A DNA stretch of 64,000 nucleotides from Emmonsiellopsis sp. PD_33. Its lineage: Eukaryota; Ascomycota; Eurotiomycetes; Onygenales; Ajellomycetaceae. Location of the stretch: assembly GCA_032988165.1 (NCBI GenBank), contig JANTQF010000013.1:186001-250000 (forward strand), read 5' to 3'. Shown one piece after another: positions 48,184 through 59,695 of this stretch; within the stretch, counting starts at the first letter, position 1; every line of letters begins with the position of its first letter. Under the pieces are notes generated by a model. The model saw only the letters and a program-made list of their open reading frames with translations. It was not told the origin of the DNA and searched no databases. Both the position numbers and the translations under genes were made by a program.

Positions 48184-49290
48184 CCTAATACCAACCTCTC
48201 CTACATAGATTATACACAATACCATCTAATGTTCTCAAACAAGATCCTCATACCAAGTTATATATATACATATATAAGAAAAAACAAAAGTGATGATTGA
48301 TTGGCAGGTTCGCCAAAATATAAGCAACGAAACAGGGAATTTAACCCTTCCTCTTCCTCTTCCTCTTCATATTCATAGTAACCGCAGCCTCATTCGTTGG
48401 AAATGAAATGTCAACCTCCAGGGTGGTCAAAAAATGGAGAGAAAGAGAAGAAAAAACATAACCCCACCCAGACGTCCATGTATACACCCATATGAACTGC
48501 AAGCTTGAAGCAGGCCACGCGGGCAGGGCTTCTAACTCAAGCAAGTCATATTTGCCTCCCCCCTGGGGGGCTGTCCGGAAGGCAGGATCCTACGATATGA
48601 CTACTCTTCGAGTCCTCTCCGGGGAATGAACATGTCGACCCGAGCATAGGGATATCCATGGAAGCGCGTATAGTGCTAGCTACCAACAATAGAGAGAGGT
48701 CCGTACGAAGGTACTGAAATGAACCTGAACGGTTTCTTGGTGTGTGTGTGGGTGGGGGGGGGGATATTCTCGGTCTCGGTGTTAAGTGAGTGAGTTGTAG
48801 GATGAGTATAGAAACGACACCGCCCTTTCTGTCTCGTAGTTGGGGTTATGTAGTGTGGGGGTAACCCAGACAATATCAAAAGCTACTCTCATGCCCGTCG
48901 TTTGCGAATGATGCGTATAGATCAACCTGTAGCAACTGGGGGGCTTTTTGCCAGCTGGTCAGTTAACTGGGTTCTTGCTGACTGACTGGCTGGAGTTTTG
49001 CTTCGAAATATCCAGATTCAAGTCCCGTACTTCTCCGGATCGGAATAGGGAGGGCTTTGCGAAAATAGCGATGGGAGTGGAAGCACCCATTCGCGTTTCT
49101 CCCTACTCGCTCCACCCCCTAATCGTCACCTGTCTAAATAAGCAGAGCGACAGTCTCCACCCCAAGGCAAGGGTGGATATTCCATCCCCCTTCTAAATAT
49201 CTAGGACAGAGTAAATGTGTCCGGTTTCAGTCGAAAATTGGTTATATCACGATCACATAACCAGTTCACATCAACCTCCACATCTCATCA

Positions 49291-50366
49291 CTACCTTACA
49301 CCCATCCGACTCCTCACCTCACCACGCCATTCACTCTCCGTCCGATTAAGCTCAAGCATAGGAATCATAATCGTAGACGGGCGCGACGACTGCGCAGAAG
49401 GCGGCATATACGAGCCTCTCCGCAAATCCGTCTTCTTCCTCTTCTTCGAAATCAACCAGAGCGCCAGCGCAGAAATGACGAGGACAAATACCAGCACCCC
49501 GATAATGATGGCTGCAATATGCTGTCCCGACAAGCTGGATTTCTTGCTAGGATCGTCGGGATCAAGAGCACCTGTAGCCTCCCCCATGCCGCTACTGCCG
49601 GCATGCGTACCTGTTCCTTCGGCCGGCTTCGTCCTCGTCTTGGGATCTGAAACCATCTGGCCAGAGAGCCGTTTCGTATCAAGCGGGATATACCTCCGCT
49701 CAAGAAACGAGGAATAATAATGCGCCATCGGAAGCACGGTCCTAGTTTCTTCATAACTCCTGCACCCGTACATCGTAATCTGGCGCCGTTCCTTGTCCTC
49801 GCCCTGGTTTGTGGTCATTTGAGGGAAAAAGTAAGTGGCGCAGTACTCCTCAGAACCTGAACAGTACATTATCTGTTTGTCGTTCTCACAGTCCTCATCG
49901 CAGCCGGCGCTGGAGGGACGGCATGAGGTGTTGATGGTGGTGCTGCATTCATTGATGTCTTCACTGACACAGCACCCGGCGACGGTACCGGAGTAGACGC
50001 AGTTGGCCGATTCAAATACGCAGGATAATTGATTTTCTAGAAAGGGCGGGACGAGGGGTTAGGACCAATATTCCAGGGCCAAAAACCGCAATTTTCTCTT
50101 TAATGTTTAAAAAAACGGGGTGTGAGCTTACGAGGATCATCATCAACCAGGCCACATATGGAGCCGGGTACGATATCTCGACCTTTGTCGAACAGGTGTT
50201 GTCTATTGTGCAGTCCCCCAGGTATATTTGGCGGTGTCGTCGTACGAGGAGAGACCCCGAGAGTTGCCACTAAGCCAATAGTAGTTTTGGAGGGAGTTGA
50301 AACCCCATTGCATATATTCATATATACCAACACGGCCGTTAGCGTGTAGAGAAGGTCGAGATTCAT
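49291..50366 (-). CDS. Cysteine-rich type I membrane protein, hypothetical
   Basis: Two exons on the minus strand, 50366-50132 and 50036-49291, with a 95-base GT..AG intron; 326 residues. The N terminus (LLYTLTAVLVYMNICNGVS) reads as a signal peptide. A cysteine-rich ectodomain follows (about 70-150, with repeated C..C pairs such as AGCCVSEDINEC and CRPSSAGCDEDC). A Gly/Thr/Ser-rich linker leads to one membrane segment (about 252-275, AAIIIGVLVFVLVISALALWL), then a basic stop-transfer KKRKK and a Ser-rich cytosolic tail. The layout resembles fungal cell-surface sensor-like proteins (WSC or Mid2 type), but no named domain is certain. The splice was chosen because it joins a Cys-rich frame without a stop. 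Function unknown; plasma membrane location inferred. Confidence 0.72.
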
Positions 50367-51448
50367 TCTCCGGATCTATGGGTGAGTTTTATTTTAATCA
50401 GTGCGAGGTCGGTCGCAGTCGATTTATCCAAGCAGAGAATGAAGCTCGTCAAGGGAAGCGTCCTGTATGAAGGCGTGCTGAGCACTGAAACTGTCAGGCA
50501 AATATCAGCAGGAGAACAAAAACAACGAACACCTGCTTCATGATATCAAATATATCTCGCCGATCGCCTCGTCCACCCTCCTTCCAAGGCGGCATTTTCC
50601 ATGTCCCCAAAACTCCTGAACAAATATCCGCCCAGCTTATAATCCCAGTCCCGCCCCTTGTCAACCAGCGCGCTATGATCCTCGGCCTTCCAACTGATTT
50701 CGATCTTCACAAGACGACCCAAATATGATAACAACAGCGGATCTGATGGCACAACCATCGCTGGCAGGGATACCCAAACGATCGCTAGCTTGCGCCCCCA
50801 CCAGAGGTTTACGAGCCCTGGTGACGGAAACACCTACAAATCAGCAAAAAGAGAGAGCTGTTGTTGGCTGATGTAGAAAATATCACGCTAAGACGAGTCA
50901 ACAGTTCGTAAATTTTGGGATGTAGAATGCGCCCATTGGTCAGCTTGGGGAGGCGATTGACATTGGAATGGGCAGACAAACCCCGCCATTTTCCACTTTT
51001 GGTAGTGAGGGTGGGGTATTCGACAACGTGGACAGGGTTGAACGTGGGCTGTTTCAAGGAAGAAGCATGTTTTAGATTTGTCGCTGGACGCTGGTTAGCG
51101 GTTAGCGGACGAACGACGGGATGTGGGGATGTTCCTATTTTTGAATGGTGTGGTGCGTTTCTGCTCTTCAGTGACGCAGTATGGAAAGGGAGACAAGCGC
51201 GCAACTCTCTCTTCCGTTCTACAGTGTGCTGAGAGTGACTGCTTTGAATCATTTCCGCAAATGACAAATGCTTGAATAAAAGTGCGATGGGGAACGGTGG
51301 CAAAACAGCGTCTGTTCAAGATCCGGCACCTTTTGGAGACTACACTAGTCTCCCCGGAGGAGAAGAAGAAGAAGAAGAGGCAAGAATCCCAAATTCCATT
51401 TGAATATCCAGGATCGTTACTGACAATCGAAGGAAGACCACACAGTAT
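50367..51448. other. Divergent promoter region between two membrane-protein genes
   Basis: 1.1 kb between divergently transcribed genes. A 164-codon minus frame (50,809-51,303) has no recognised motif and is treated as chance. A short frame starting at 51,287 (+), ending in a Glu run and a stop at 51,401-51,403, could be an upstream open reading frame or an unrecognised first exon. Confidence 0.5.
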
Positions 51449-53254
51449 GTGAGGAACAATGATCCTCTCAATCGGGAGACCGATCCGCACATTTCGAACG
51501 GATCAACGCCTGTCAACCTCCCGGAAGGAACCAGATATCAACCATGGATACCCGGTATCCTCACCCGATTTCCCTGGCTGGGCATCCTCTCTCTCGGCCT
51601 TGTCTGTCTCTGTATGGCCGCCTCTTGCGTGATAATTGGTCTATCCAACGGCGAGCGAGTCGATAAATGGAGATTCCAGCCAACAGTCCTACTAGCTCTT
51701 GCATCAGCAGCGGCGAACGCACTGCTGGCCGTTGGGTTTGCCCACGGGGTGGAAATAGCATGGTGGAGGACAGCACTCGGGGGCGCCTCGATGGACGACT
51801 TGCATCACCGATGGCTTTTTGCTAGCAGTATTTGGTCTGCGCTGGCCTCGGTCCGTCGGTTGAACCATGTCACCATCGCGAGTTTTTTCGCGGGTCTTGC
51901 GATAATTGATGGCCCACTGTTACAACGCGCAACATCCATCGTGACCAGAAACTATACCACAGAGCGCCAATTGGTTGTGCAGATGAGCGATGTCATCCCG
52001 CCGGGGTATACTGGAGTCGGAGGGAAATATTCGCTCAGTGTCGATTACTTCACCCCCGAGTTTTCTCGGGTCGTGTCTGCTTACTCTGCGCGTAAGCCTA
52101 TCGACGTATCCGGCTGGGGATGTAACGGTACCTGCAAAGGGCATGTATCAGGGGCCGGCCTCGTGCCCGTTTGCGAGAGAAAACCCGAGAATTGGAAATT
52201 TTCTCCTGCCACAGAATTCGGATCAGAGAACGAAATCCAGCTTTTCAATATCGCCGTCACGTGGGGTGCGAATTTTGACACACCGTACAAGTTCTTCAAC
52301 GATGGACATGTTCGTTTAGATACCTTATCGATCGATGTGAAATTTTCGCCGGAAAAAGGACTTTGCGATGCAACGTATTTCAAAACAACTTGTCGCCTCC
52401 AGCCTGCCGTCGTTGAATACTCTTTTCGCATCGACAATGGGGTGTTGTCCCTGCAAGACGATAATCCCGAGCATCTCCCTGTGTACTCATTGACAGATGT
52501 CAATATTGACCCCAACATGGAGAACTTGGATTACCCAGGAATAGCGGTTTCGGCAAATGCAATTCTTCGCAGCACTGTCCGCACAGTGTCTCATCGGATT
52601 TCGGGAAAACTTGGGTTTAGCTTCAGTGGCTCGTCTGCTTACAACTATTTCCGATCAAAGGAGTTCGATACCAACACGGACTGCTTCTTCACGTTCGATG
52701 ACCCCGCGGACGACATGAAGCGTAATATACACGAGCTCATGTTCAGAACAGCCTTAGCTGCGGTCTCCGCCTCAGGTAACGAGGATAATAGAGCCAAAAT
52801 GAACAAGACTATCGTTGTCGAGCAGACCAATACAGAGCTTGTCTTTCAGTCCCGATATGAATACCTAGGCGGGGCTTTAGCGGTTATGCTTGCTGCCTTG
52901 TTGACCATCTCGGTGACATATTATGGCTGGTGGCAGCTGGGCAGGAAGATGTCGTTGAGCCCTATTGAGATGGCAAGAGCCTTCAACGCGCCGCTGCTAA
53001 GGGGTACGCCATCGAATGCAAAGATCCGCGACCTGTTAGCCGAAGTTGGAAAAACTCGTGTCCGATATGGGGAGATGCTCGAGAGGGACAGTGGTCCTGC
53101 CAGTGATAGCAATGATGGGGACGGTCGAGGGGATGTTGGGGCTAGCTATATGGGAGCACAGATGGATGTTGATGAACAGGGACAGACAGAAGGGCAACTT
53201 GGATTCGATAAGGCTGCTAGCATTCGGCCGCCGGAGAATGGGAAGCTTTATTGA
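51449..53254 (+). CDS. Fungal multi-pass membrane protein, 601 residues, hypothetical
   Basis: Uninterrupted frame. Hydrophobic segments lie at about residues 43-65 (LGILSLGLVCLCMAASCVII), 78-100 and 143-158, with a last one near 472-495 (LGGALAVMLAALLTISVTYY). A large ectodomain sits between the third and last segments, with several Asn-X-Ser/Thr sites and paired cysteines (GCNGTC; LCDATYFKTTC). A cytosolic tail rich in Asp, Ser and Gln follows. The topology is the same as in DUF3176-type fungal membrane proteins, one of which is encoded 8 kb downstream, but I cannot prove kinship by eye. The start is the first in-frame ATG at 51,449, directly after GTATGTGAGGAACA; an earlier exon is possible. 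Function unknown. Confidence 0.8.
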   Translation: MRNNDPLNRETDPHISNGSTPVNLPEGTRYQPWIPGILTRFPWLGILSLGLVCLCMAASCVIIGLSNGERVDKWRFQPTVLLALASAAANALLAVGFAHGVEIAWWRTALGGASMDDLHHRWLFASSIWSALASVRRLNHVTIASFFAGLAIIDGPLLQRATSIVTRNYTTERQLVVQMSDVIPPGYTGVGGKYSLSVDYFTPEFSRVVSAYSARKPIDVSGWGCNGTCKGHVSGAGLVPVCERKPENWKFSPATEFGSENEIQLFNIAVTWGANFDTPYKFFNDGHVRLDTLSIDVKFSPEKGLCDATYFKTTCRLQPAVVEYSFRIDNGVLSLQDDNPEHLPVYSLTDVNIDPNMENLDYPGIAVSANAILRSTVRTVSHRISGKLGFSFSGSSAYNYFRSKEFDTNTDCFFTFDDPADDMKRNIHELMFRTALAAVSASGNEDNRAKMNKTIVVEQTNTELVFQSRYEYLGGALAVMLAALLTISVTYYGWWQLGRKMSLSPIEMARAFNAPLLRGTPSNAKIRDLLAEVGKTRVRYGEMLERDSGPASDSNDGDGRGDVGASYMGAQMDVDEQGQTEGQLGFDKAASIRPPENGKLY

Positions 53255-54258
53255 AGCCACTCTCGAGCTGAGGATTTGTGTATATAATATGGACATGCGG
53301 ATGCTGTTGCCATCAGATTGACATGATCAATTTGGGAGCCAGGCTTCAAACCAGCAAACATAACTGACGATGTGATGTAAGAATAGAATGTATAATGATC
53401 ATACTCCGTAGTTGAGGGCGGATAAGAAAAAAAGAACAGTCGACCATGATTTTGAAGTTGAGGTTGAAGCTGAAGTTGAAGCCGACAAAATGGACCGGGA
53501 GCCGCATTCCAAAAACGGCATAGTCTTGGCATCAACTTCAACGACAGCCGTTCAAGACTCGAGAGAAGAGAGGGGGATTGTTTCTGCTTTGCAAGCTTCC
53601 TCATAGAGGTCCTTGGGAAGACCCATAGGCCTCAATCGCTCGGTCCTCCCAATACCATCCATATCTTCCCATTCTCCCTCTGATCCCTTCCCGGTGGCGC
53701 CTCGCCAGGGAACACAACTGGGCAGCGGACAATTGGATCGAGGCTAGAACTGTTGAGCCATGGCGAATTCTGCCGACAAACGGAACTGACCGCCAGTCTC
53801 CAGATACCAAATAGCCGATTCGTCCTGCGAAGGGCGAAGGCGTTGGGGTATATACTCTGTTTTGGGATAGCAGGGCAATAAATTCTCACAGATATCACCA
53901 GCCAAGACACGCCGTCCCCCCCTGGAGAACAGTAGTCGATATCCGAACCATGGAAAGATCAAAATGCTGTTGAACAGCTGGTAGTGAAAGGTACGAGTTG
54001 ATTCGTAAGACACTCTGTAGTCAAATTGCAAATTCCCGAGGCAAACCATGATAAATTAGTACTTCCAAATGGGCGGAACAAACCTCAACCTCATCAACGC
54101 CCCACACAATCCTGTACCAAGACAGCCTTAACGCCCTGCGGATATTCAAAGAGCGACGGAAAAGACTACAAAAACAGCGCCCTGTCTCCCAGAGCATTGA
54201 ATGGCTCGTCGCAAGTGCCCCCTCCCGTCCCGCGAATTGCTCAGAAATATGAGTCCCC
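53255..54258. other. Intergenic, possible decayed coding sequence
   Basis: Contains a GAAGTTGA-type short repeat (53,452-53,485). Minus-strand frames at 53,744-54,049 and 53,632-53,910 read smoothly into each other only with a frame shift, so a decayed small gene is possible but not supported. No motif recognised. Confidence 0.4.
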
Positions 54259-55803
54259 ATGGCCGCCGTCGACTCTCCCGCCGTGCCCCATAAGCGCCAA
54301 AACACAACCAAAGACCGTGGACATGGACATGGAGATGGACATGACAGCAGCTCCACATGGACTTCCCCGCCGCCGGATGCCATCCCGGATCCGCAAGCTC
54401 CCTCTACCTCCGCCCCCAGCCTGATTACAGACCCTTACCTCCGAGACGCTACGGAACTCGACGAATTGGGCCCGCCCTCGCCGCAGGGGGATCGGGATAA
54501 CGGTGATGGTGGCTCGCTGCACTTGTCGTCGGTCTCGACTGAGTCGGTTTCTTCAGGCTCGGTGCGCATGGTTGTCCAGCGCACAAGGAGCAGCCAGGAT
54601 ACCAGGAGGAGTTTAGAAGGCAAGGGCCCGCTGCCGAGCCTGAGGAGGTACTGGTCTCGTCAGGTTTCGTTGACGGTGGCACAGGGTCAGAATCGGGATC
54701 ATTTTGGTGAGTGCATCCCCGTCTCTTTGTCCCCCTGGTGCTGGTCTCTCGCTGTGCTAGGCTCTGAGTTCATGGCTCTGCTGGGATAAGTCGAACAAGC
54801 AAATGAAGATATTCCGGGGGGTTGTGGGACTTTTTATATTGTTCCCTTCCTCGTGTAAGAAGCTATTTTTACTCAATCGCCGCCATGGTTGATGGTTGGC
54901 GACTTGGCCGGCGTGAAAGCAGCCAGTCGAGATGCATCGTGAGCACGTCATTTTAACCGACAAAAAGCAACGATTCTGCTCCCCATGGATCCCTGTTCCC
55001 CAGTGCATTCAGATTCAAAAGGGCGAAAAAAAGAAAAGAAGAACCATACACTCGCCCCCAGGCACATCTTCACAAACTGCCCCAAATCTCATGAGCCCCG
55101 CCTATTGACCCATTACCTACCTGCCCTGTCTTGACTCTTGGAACACACACGCGCACGCACCCGCTGCCTCCTACATATATCAGACACTCGTATACAAAGG
55201 CTAACCTCACACAACCCCAGCCCTCGAACGAACCTACCTAGCCTATATCCGCACCTCCCTTGCCTTCGCATTTCTGGGCGTCCTAATCGCGCAGCTCTTC
55301 AGTCTCCAGCACCGCACCACCCACAGCCCACGGTTTGGCTTCTACAGTGTCGGCATGCCGCTAGCTTGTGCGTGCCACGGGTGCGCAATGGTGCTAGCAG
55401 CTGTGGGTGCACACCGGTTCTGGCGGCAGCAGAATGCGCTGGCGAGGGGCAAGGTGCATGCGGGCGGGTGGGAGTTGAATGTTACGGGTATGTTTACGGC
55501 GGGGGTGAGTTTATTTTCCCCTTTTCCTTTCTTGATTCCTTTGGGGCATTACCTTTGGGAGGTCAGTTCTTTGACACAATGGTGCGGCGGTGTGTCCTTT
55601 ATGGTAAAAAAACGGGTACTTGCCGAGTGGTTTGTGTACCATTTGGATATCCGGTAGTTCCATTTAGAGTCAAAAAGGGAAGAAGTAAAACAAACCATCG
55701 GCATTGGCAAGACAGCGGCTAATGAATTGTTTTGTCCGTGCAGATTACAGTGACTCTATTTGTCCTGGTCATTTTGATCTCCAGGAAACGATTAGACGAC
55801 TGA
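54259..55803 (+). CDS. DUF202-domain membrane protein
   Basis: Three exons, 54259-54706, 55221-55504 and 55744-55803; phases close to 263 residues. The N-terminal 125 residues are polar and Ser/Pro/His-rich. The DUF202 core starts across the first splice as RDHFALERTYLAYIRTSLAF, with a membrane helix. A second helix follows (around LACACHGCAMVLAAVGAHRF), and a third is formed across the second splice (ITVTLFVLVILIS), ending in RKRLDD. DUF202 proteins are small three-helix membrane proteins; in yeast related domains occur in the vacuolar transporter chaperone (Vtc) proteins. No SPX or catalytic VTC domain is present here. Both introns (514 and 239 bases) are long for this window. The splice sites are forced by the conserved ALERT..AYIRT motif and a matching phase. 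Function unknown. Confidence 0.82.
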
Positions 55804-56944
55804 TGAATATACGAATGAAACTCTGCTCTTAATTGGCAGGCGATATACTGCAACTCGAAACTCCATACTTGGGTAAAAAAAGCCGTTGATCTGGCCTTTT
55901 ATGTTTCCATTATTGATCTTTGGTTGGATACCCCCTATGCATGTCCTCTCCTGCACGGGCTTCTCTGATATCCCATGAACCGCATCCCTTGCATCATACA
56001 CCGGCCAGTCTTGGAAAGGCCTATGTACTCTCAATGATATCCCGCGGATATGGTTGGCTCGTTTTAATTTGGTTGTTTGGCTTTTTGGCTGCGGGTATTT
56101 TGGAGCGGACTGCCCTGTTTTTTGGGTTTCAGTTCTGGAAACCGCCAGATATAGCGTTCCAGCTTGAAGTTAATTAATAATTCTCTGATAATAAGATGCT
56201 TGCTGCTATTGTACGCGACTATTACGCAAAACGACAGTCTCCATCCGAACTATGTGCATCCAGCGGCGGCGAGTGAGTGAGGGGCCAGTGGTACATGCAG
56301 GAGCTCTGATCCAAACTCAATGCAGCTGGGAAGAGGTTGTAATTGGGCTACGCATACGTCCTCTAAACCGGGACATACGGAGTAGAATAATAAATAGTCA
56401 CGAAGAAGAAGTGAATATAAACATTATCTCTGGTTCCTCATATTTAGCTTTCCTCCCCTCGCTGACTAAGAGCCCGCCGACCTCGCCACTTCTTCCGATC
56501 GATAAATAAATTTGAGCCCCATCGATGACATACAACTCCGGACACGAAAATCAAGGCGACAGAACCACCCAAAACATCGAGCAGGGCTGGTTCACTTGGT
56601 TAGCCGTTTACATTCCTTTGTTCTCCAGAACACAATCAAACAAACCAACCCAGCTTGCAGGTTTCTTTTCATTCCTTCGCGCATCCCATCCTACTGCTGC
56701 TGCAAGGGGTAGGATGATCCCGTTCAAGACCACCCCTTCTATCATCCAGCATCCTTCGACAAGAGAATCCGCTAGGTAAAGCTTTTTACCGGACTCGTAT
56801 CGCATCCCGAATACAATACACCTCCATTAGCAGCAGTCCAAAGGCTCCGGATTGCCGCGCTCGTTTCCAAATCGCCCCCCTACCTCCACCCTCTATCTCT
56901 CCAAAGTCGCCGGCGCGAGGCTGCGCGCCCTCACCACGGCAGCC
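55804..56944. promoter_or_regulatory. Upstream region of the zinc transporter gene
   Basis: 1.1 kb with short frames only. CT-rich leader blocks occur at 56,870-56,905. No zinc-responsive element could be named with confidence. Confidence 0.45.
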
Positions 56945-58901
56945 ATGTGGTTGTCAAAGTCGAACAGGATTATCCTGTTACTTATTATCGATTCTCTATT
57001 CTTTTTGCTGGAGTTGAGTGTTGGTTAGTCTTCTTGCCGTCACGGCATCTCATCCCGAGGGGACCTATGGGACAATTGCTAACCGGTGTTCCCTTTGCGT
57101 TTTCTTTAGGTTATTCGGTGCATTCGTTGGCGCTGGTGGCGGATTCTTTTCATATGGTGCGTATAGCTTCTGTTTACACGCGGGGGAAGAGTTGCGGTTT
57201 AGTTATAATACTGACTGTTTGTCTACTTAGCTCAATGATGTCTTATCATTATTGGTCGGCCTATGGGCTGTCAAGGTCGCGAACCAGAGGACTAGCTCGA
57301 AGATGTATACCTACGGGGTAAGTAGATATTCCCCTCTCCTTTGCCAAACCTTCTATCCGACCCAGCCCAGTGATAATGGAAACTAACGCGCGCCTCCCTT
57401 TCTATAGTGGCAACGAGCCGAAACCCTAGGCGCCCTCGTCAATGGCGTATTCCTCGTTGCCCTCTGTCTCTCCATCTTCCTCGAGGCCATTCAACGCTTC
57501 GTCGAACCACAAGTGGTCAAAAACCCCAGACTCGTCTGCATCGTCGGCTGCTTCGGTCTTCTATCTAATATTCTCGGTCTGGTGCTTTTCCACGACCACT
57601 CGCACGGTCATGGACACGGGCACGGGCACGGGCACGGGGCCGATTCTCACGGTCATGGCGTGGAGGATGCGGTGGATACGGCGGAACAGGGCTACGCGAG
57701 TTCGGAGGCGTCAAGCACCACGACCGTGCGGGACGAGACTGGTGCCGTGGCGAGTGTCATGCCGGGGAATATGGTTTCGCGCTGGTCGTCGGGGGAGCGG
57801 GGGGCTACGAGATATGGAGGATCTAGGGACAATGGCGGAGCTAGTGCCGGTCCGAAGAGGCATTCGTCTAATGCTAGCCGGCGTCGTCGCAATTCACGTC
57901 GGTTTAGTGGGTCAGGTCAAAGAGGTTTCCGCGATGCGGAGGATATTCAGATCCACCCGGCCATTCTACGGCAGGATATAATCAAGGCGAGCCAGTTCGA
58001 TGATGAGACGTTTTCATCCGAATCCGAAACGGAACAGGCATCGTCCAGTCGGGCCGCTGTTTCCGAACGAACGAGACTCCTCGATAACACCGACGGCGCC
58101 TCATATTCCACACCCCCTAACGGCCACGGCCACCGCCACCAGCAAACACCCTACAAAGACCTTGACGAAGACCTGCATAACGAACACAACCACGCCAAAC
58201 CCAAAAACGCCGACGGCAAAAAAGGCCATGGCCACGGCCACTCGCACGGCGACCTGAATATGCGTGGCGTCTTCCTACACGTAGTGGGCGACGCCCTCGG
58301 AAACATCGGCGTCATCGCCTCCGCCCTCATCATCTGGCTCACAGACTACTCCTGGCGTTACTACGCTGACCCCGCCATCTCCCTAATCATCACAGTAATA
58401 ATCCTCGGCTCTGCTATCCCGCTCTGCAAAGCCGCGTCACGCATCCTCCTGCAAGCCGTCCCCGCAGGGCTAAGCATTGACCATATCATCGAGGACATCG
58501 AACAGCTTCCCGGTGTCATGAGCTGCCACCATTTGCATGTCTGGCAGCTGAGCGATACGAAGCTGGTCTCCTCGCTGCATATACAAGTCAGCGATGATAT
58601 CAAGGGCGAGGGCTCGGATAGGTACATGGAGCTGGCCAGGCAGGTGCGCCGGTGCCTACATGCGTATGGGATCCATTCGTCGACTATCCAGCCCGAGTTC
58701 TACCCGGAGAGTGATCCGGAGGATGGGGGGAGGGCTGTGCCATGCCAAGATGGGAATGGCGATGGTGCCGGTGGCGCCGGTGCGAGTGGGGCGAGTAGTA
58801 GACAGCGCAGTCCCGGGCGAAGCCCTCCTGGTGATGCAGACTGTTTGCTTGAGTGTGGGATTGAGTGTGTGCCGGGCCAGCAGTGTTGTCCTGCGAAGTG
58901 A
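56945..58901 (+). CDS. ZRC1: Vacuolar-type zinc transporter of the cation diffusion facilitator family (Zrc1/Cot1-like)
   Basis: Four exons, 56945-57023, 57110-57156, 57231-57317 and 57408-58901; introns 86, 74 and 90 bases; phases close to 568 residues. Membrane helix 2 is assembled across exons 2-3 as HSLALVADSFHMLNDVLSL, carrying the conserved metal-site His and Asp. Helix 5 has HVVGDALGNIGV with the second His/Asp pair. Between helices 4 and 5 lies a very long cytosolic loop (about 115-320) with two His-rich clusters (HDHSHGHGHGHGHGHG; GHGHGHSHGD). The cytosolic C-terminal domain contains HHLHVWQLSDTKLVSSLHI. The tail ends in several Cys (ECGIECVPGQQCC). Family role: proton-coupled Zn2+ (or Co2+) export from cytosol into the vacuole, giving metal tolerance. 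The exact orthologue (Zrc1 or Cot1) cannot be told by eye. Confidence 0.92.
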
Positions 58902-59695
58902 TATTTCTTCAATTTGGTCGATTGATTGATATTCTTTTTATTTCATATGGGTTTCGGGTTCGGAAGAGAAAAGCAACCCTATCCTTTTTTGCACTCCGCT
59001 GCCTATTTTTTTCTCTTTGGGTGCATAGCGAAAATTTCCTTTTGGGCGTACAGTATACCAAGTACCATGAGTGAGCGGTTTCTGCTATTGTTGATCGATA
59101 CACTGACAGTTAGGCTAGTATAGGATACCATGTTGAGGTTGTTTTGATAGATATATACCATACATATTTTTAATATTTAACTATCTACCCTGCGAACATC
59201 CCTTCTTCTTCTCCTTCGACACCCCTCCATCCGAGATCTCAATCGATATAAATCAGGGGTTGGTTACATAGAATGCCGATATAGTTACACGATTTGTTTA
59301 GTTACCCATTAACCCATTAAATAATAAATAAATGAAATATGCCCATCACCATTCTCAATACCAAGAATACCATCCCATACTCCATAGTAAATAGATATCT
59401 CCATTCATCTTCCAACACTTTCATCGATCTAGATATTCCCGGCATCAATGATCGACGCCCTCTAACCAAATTCGTCCTGGTGGCCTGTCTACCGATCTCT
59501 TCATGGAGAAGGTTGAAGCTGCATGAATCTCATTGGTGCATATAAACCCACACTATATCACGTGAGTGGCTGTTCAAGTTTCGTGGTGAACCTTATCCAT
59601 ACCTTACTATTAATTATCCTGGCGGTCATCTGGAGCGACGTCTGCATCGTCCCACTGCCTGGTCGGCAGTGCTATCGAATCTCCCGGACAATGAT
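58902..59695. other. Convergent 3' intergenic space
   Basis: Between the 3' ends of the zinc transporter (+) and the DUF3176 gene (-). AT-rich around 59,130-59,340, consistent with 3' untranslated DNA. No gene seen. Confidence 0.5.

Larger units (their letters stand above)
43859..49290. other. Gene-poor 5.4-kb region
   Basis: No exon with recognisable protein motif was found on either strand; open frames are short and lack conserved features. It holds a telomere-like motif (about 45,050-45,072), an AT-rich CpG-free segment (47,866-48,096), and a TATGA pentamer run (48,162-48,182). It may contain non-coding transcripts, long promoters or a poorly conserved gene that I cannot see. Confidence 0.45.

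Noticed and set aside
48990..49030. tRNA-like TTCAAGTCC loop
   Set aside because: No matching acceptor, D-arm or anticodon stem could be folded around it; no tRNA gene was identified anywhere in the window.
53632..54049. Two overlapping minus-strand frames of about 100 codons
   Set aside because: They read like coding sequence but join only with a frame shift, with no splice signal found and no recognised motif; not enough to call a gene or pseudogene.
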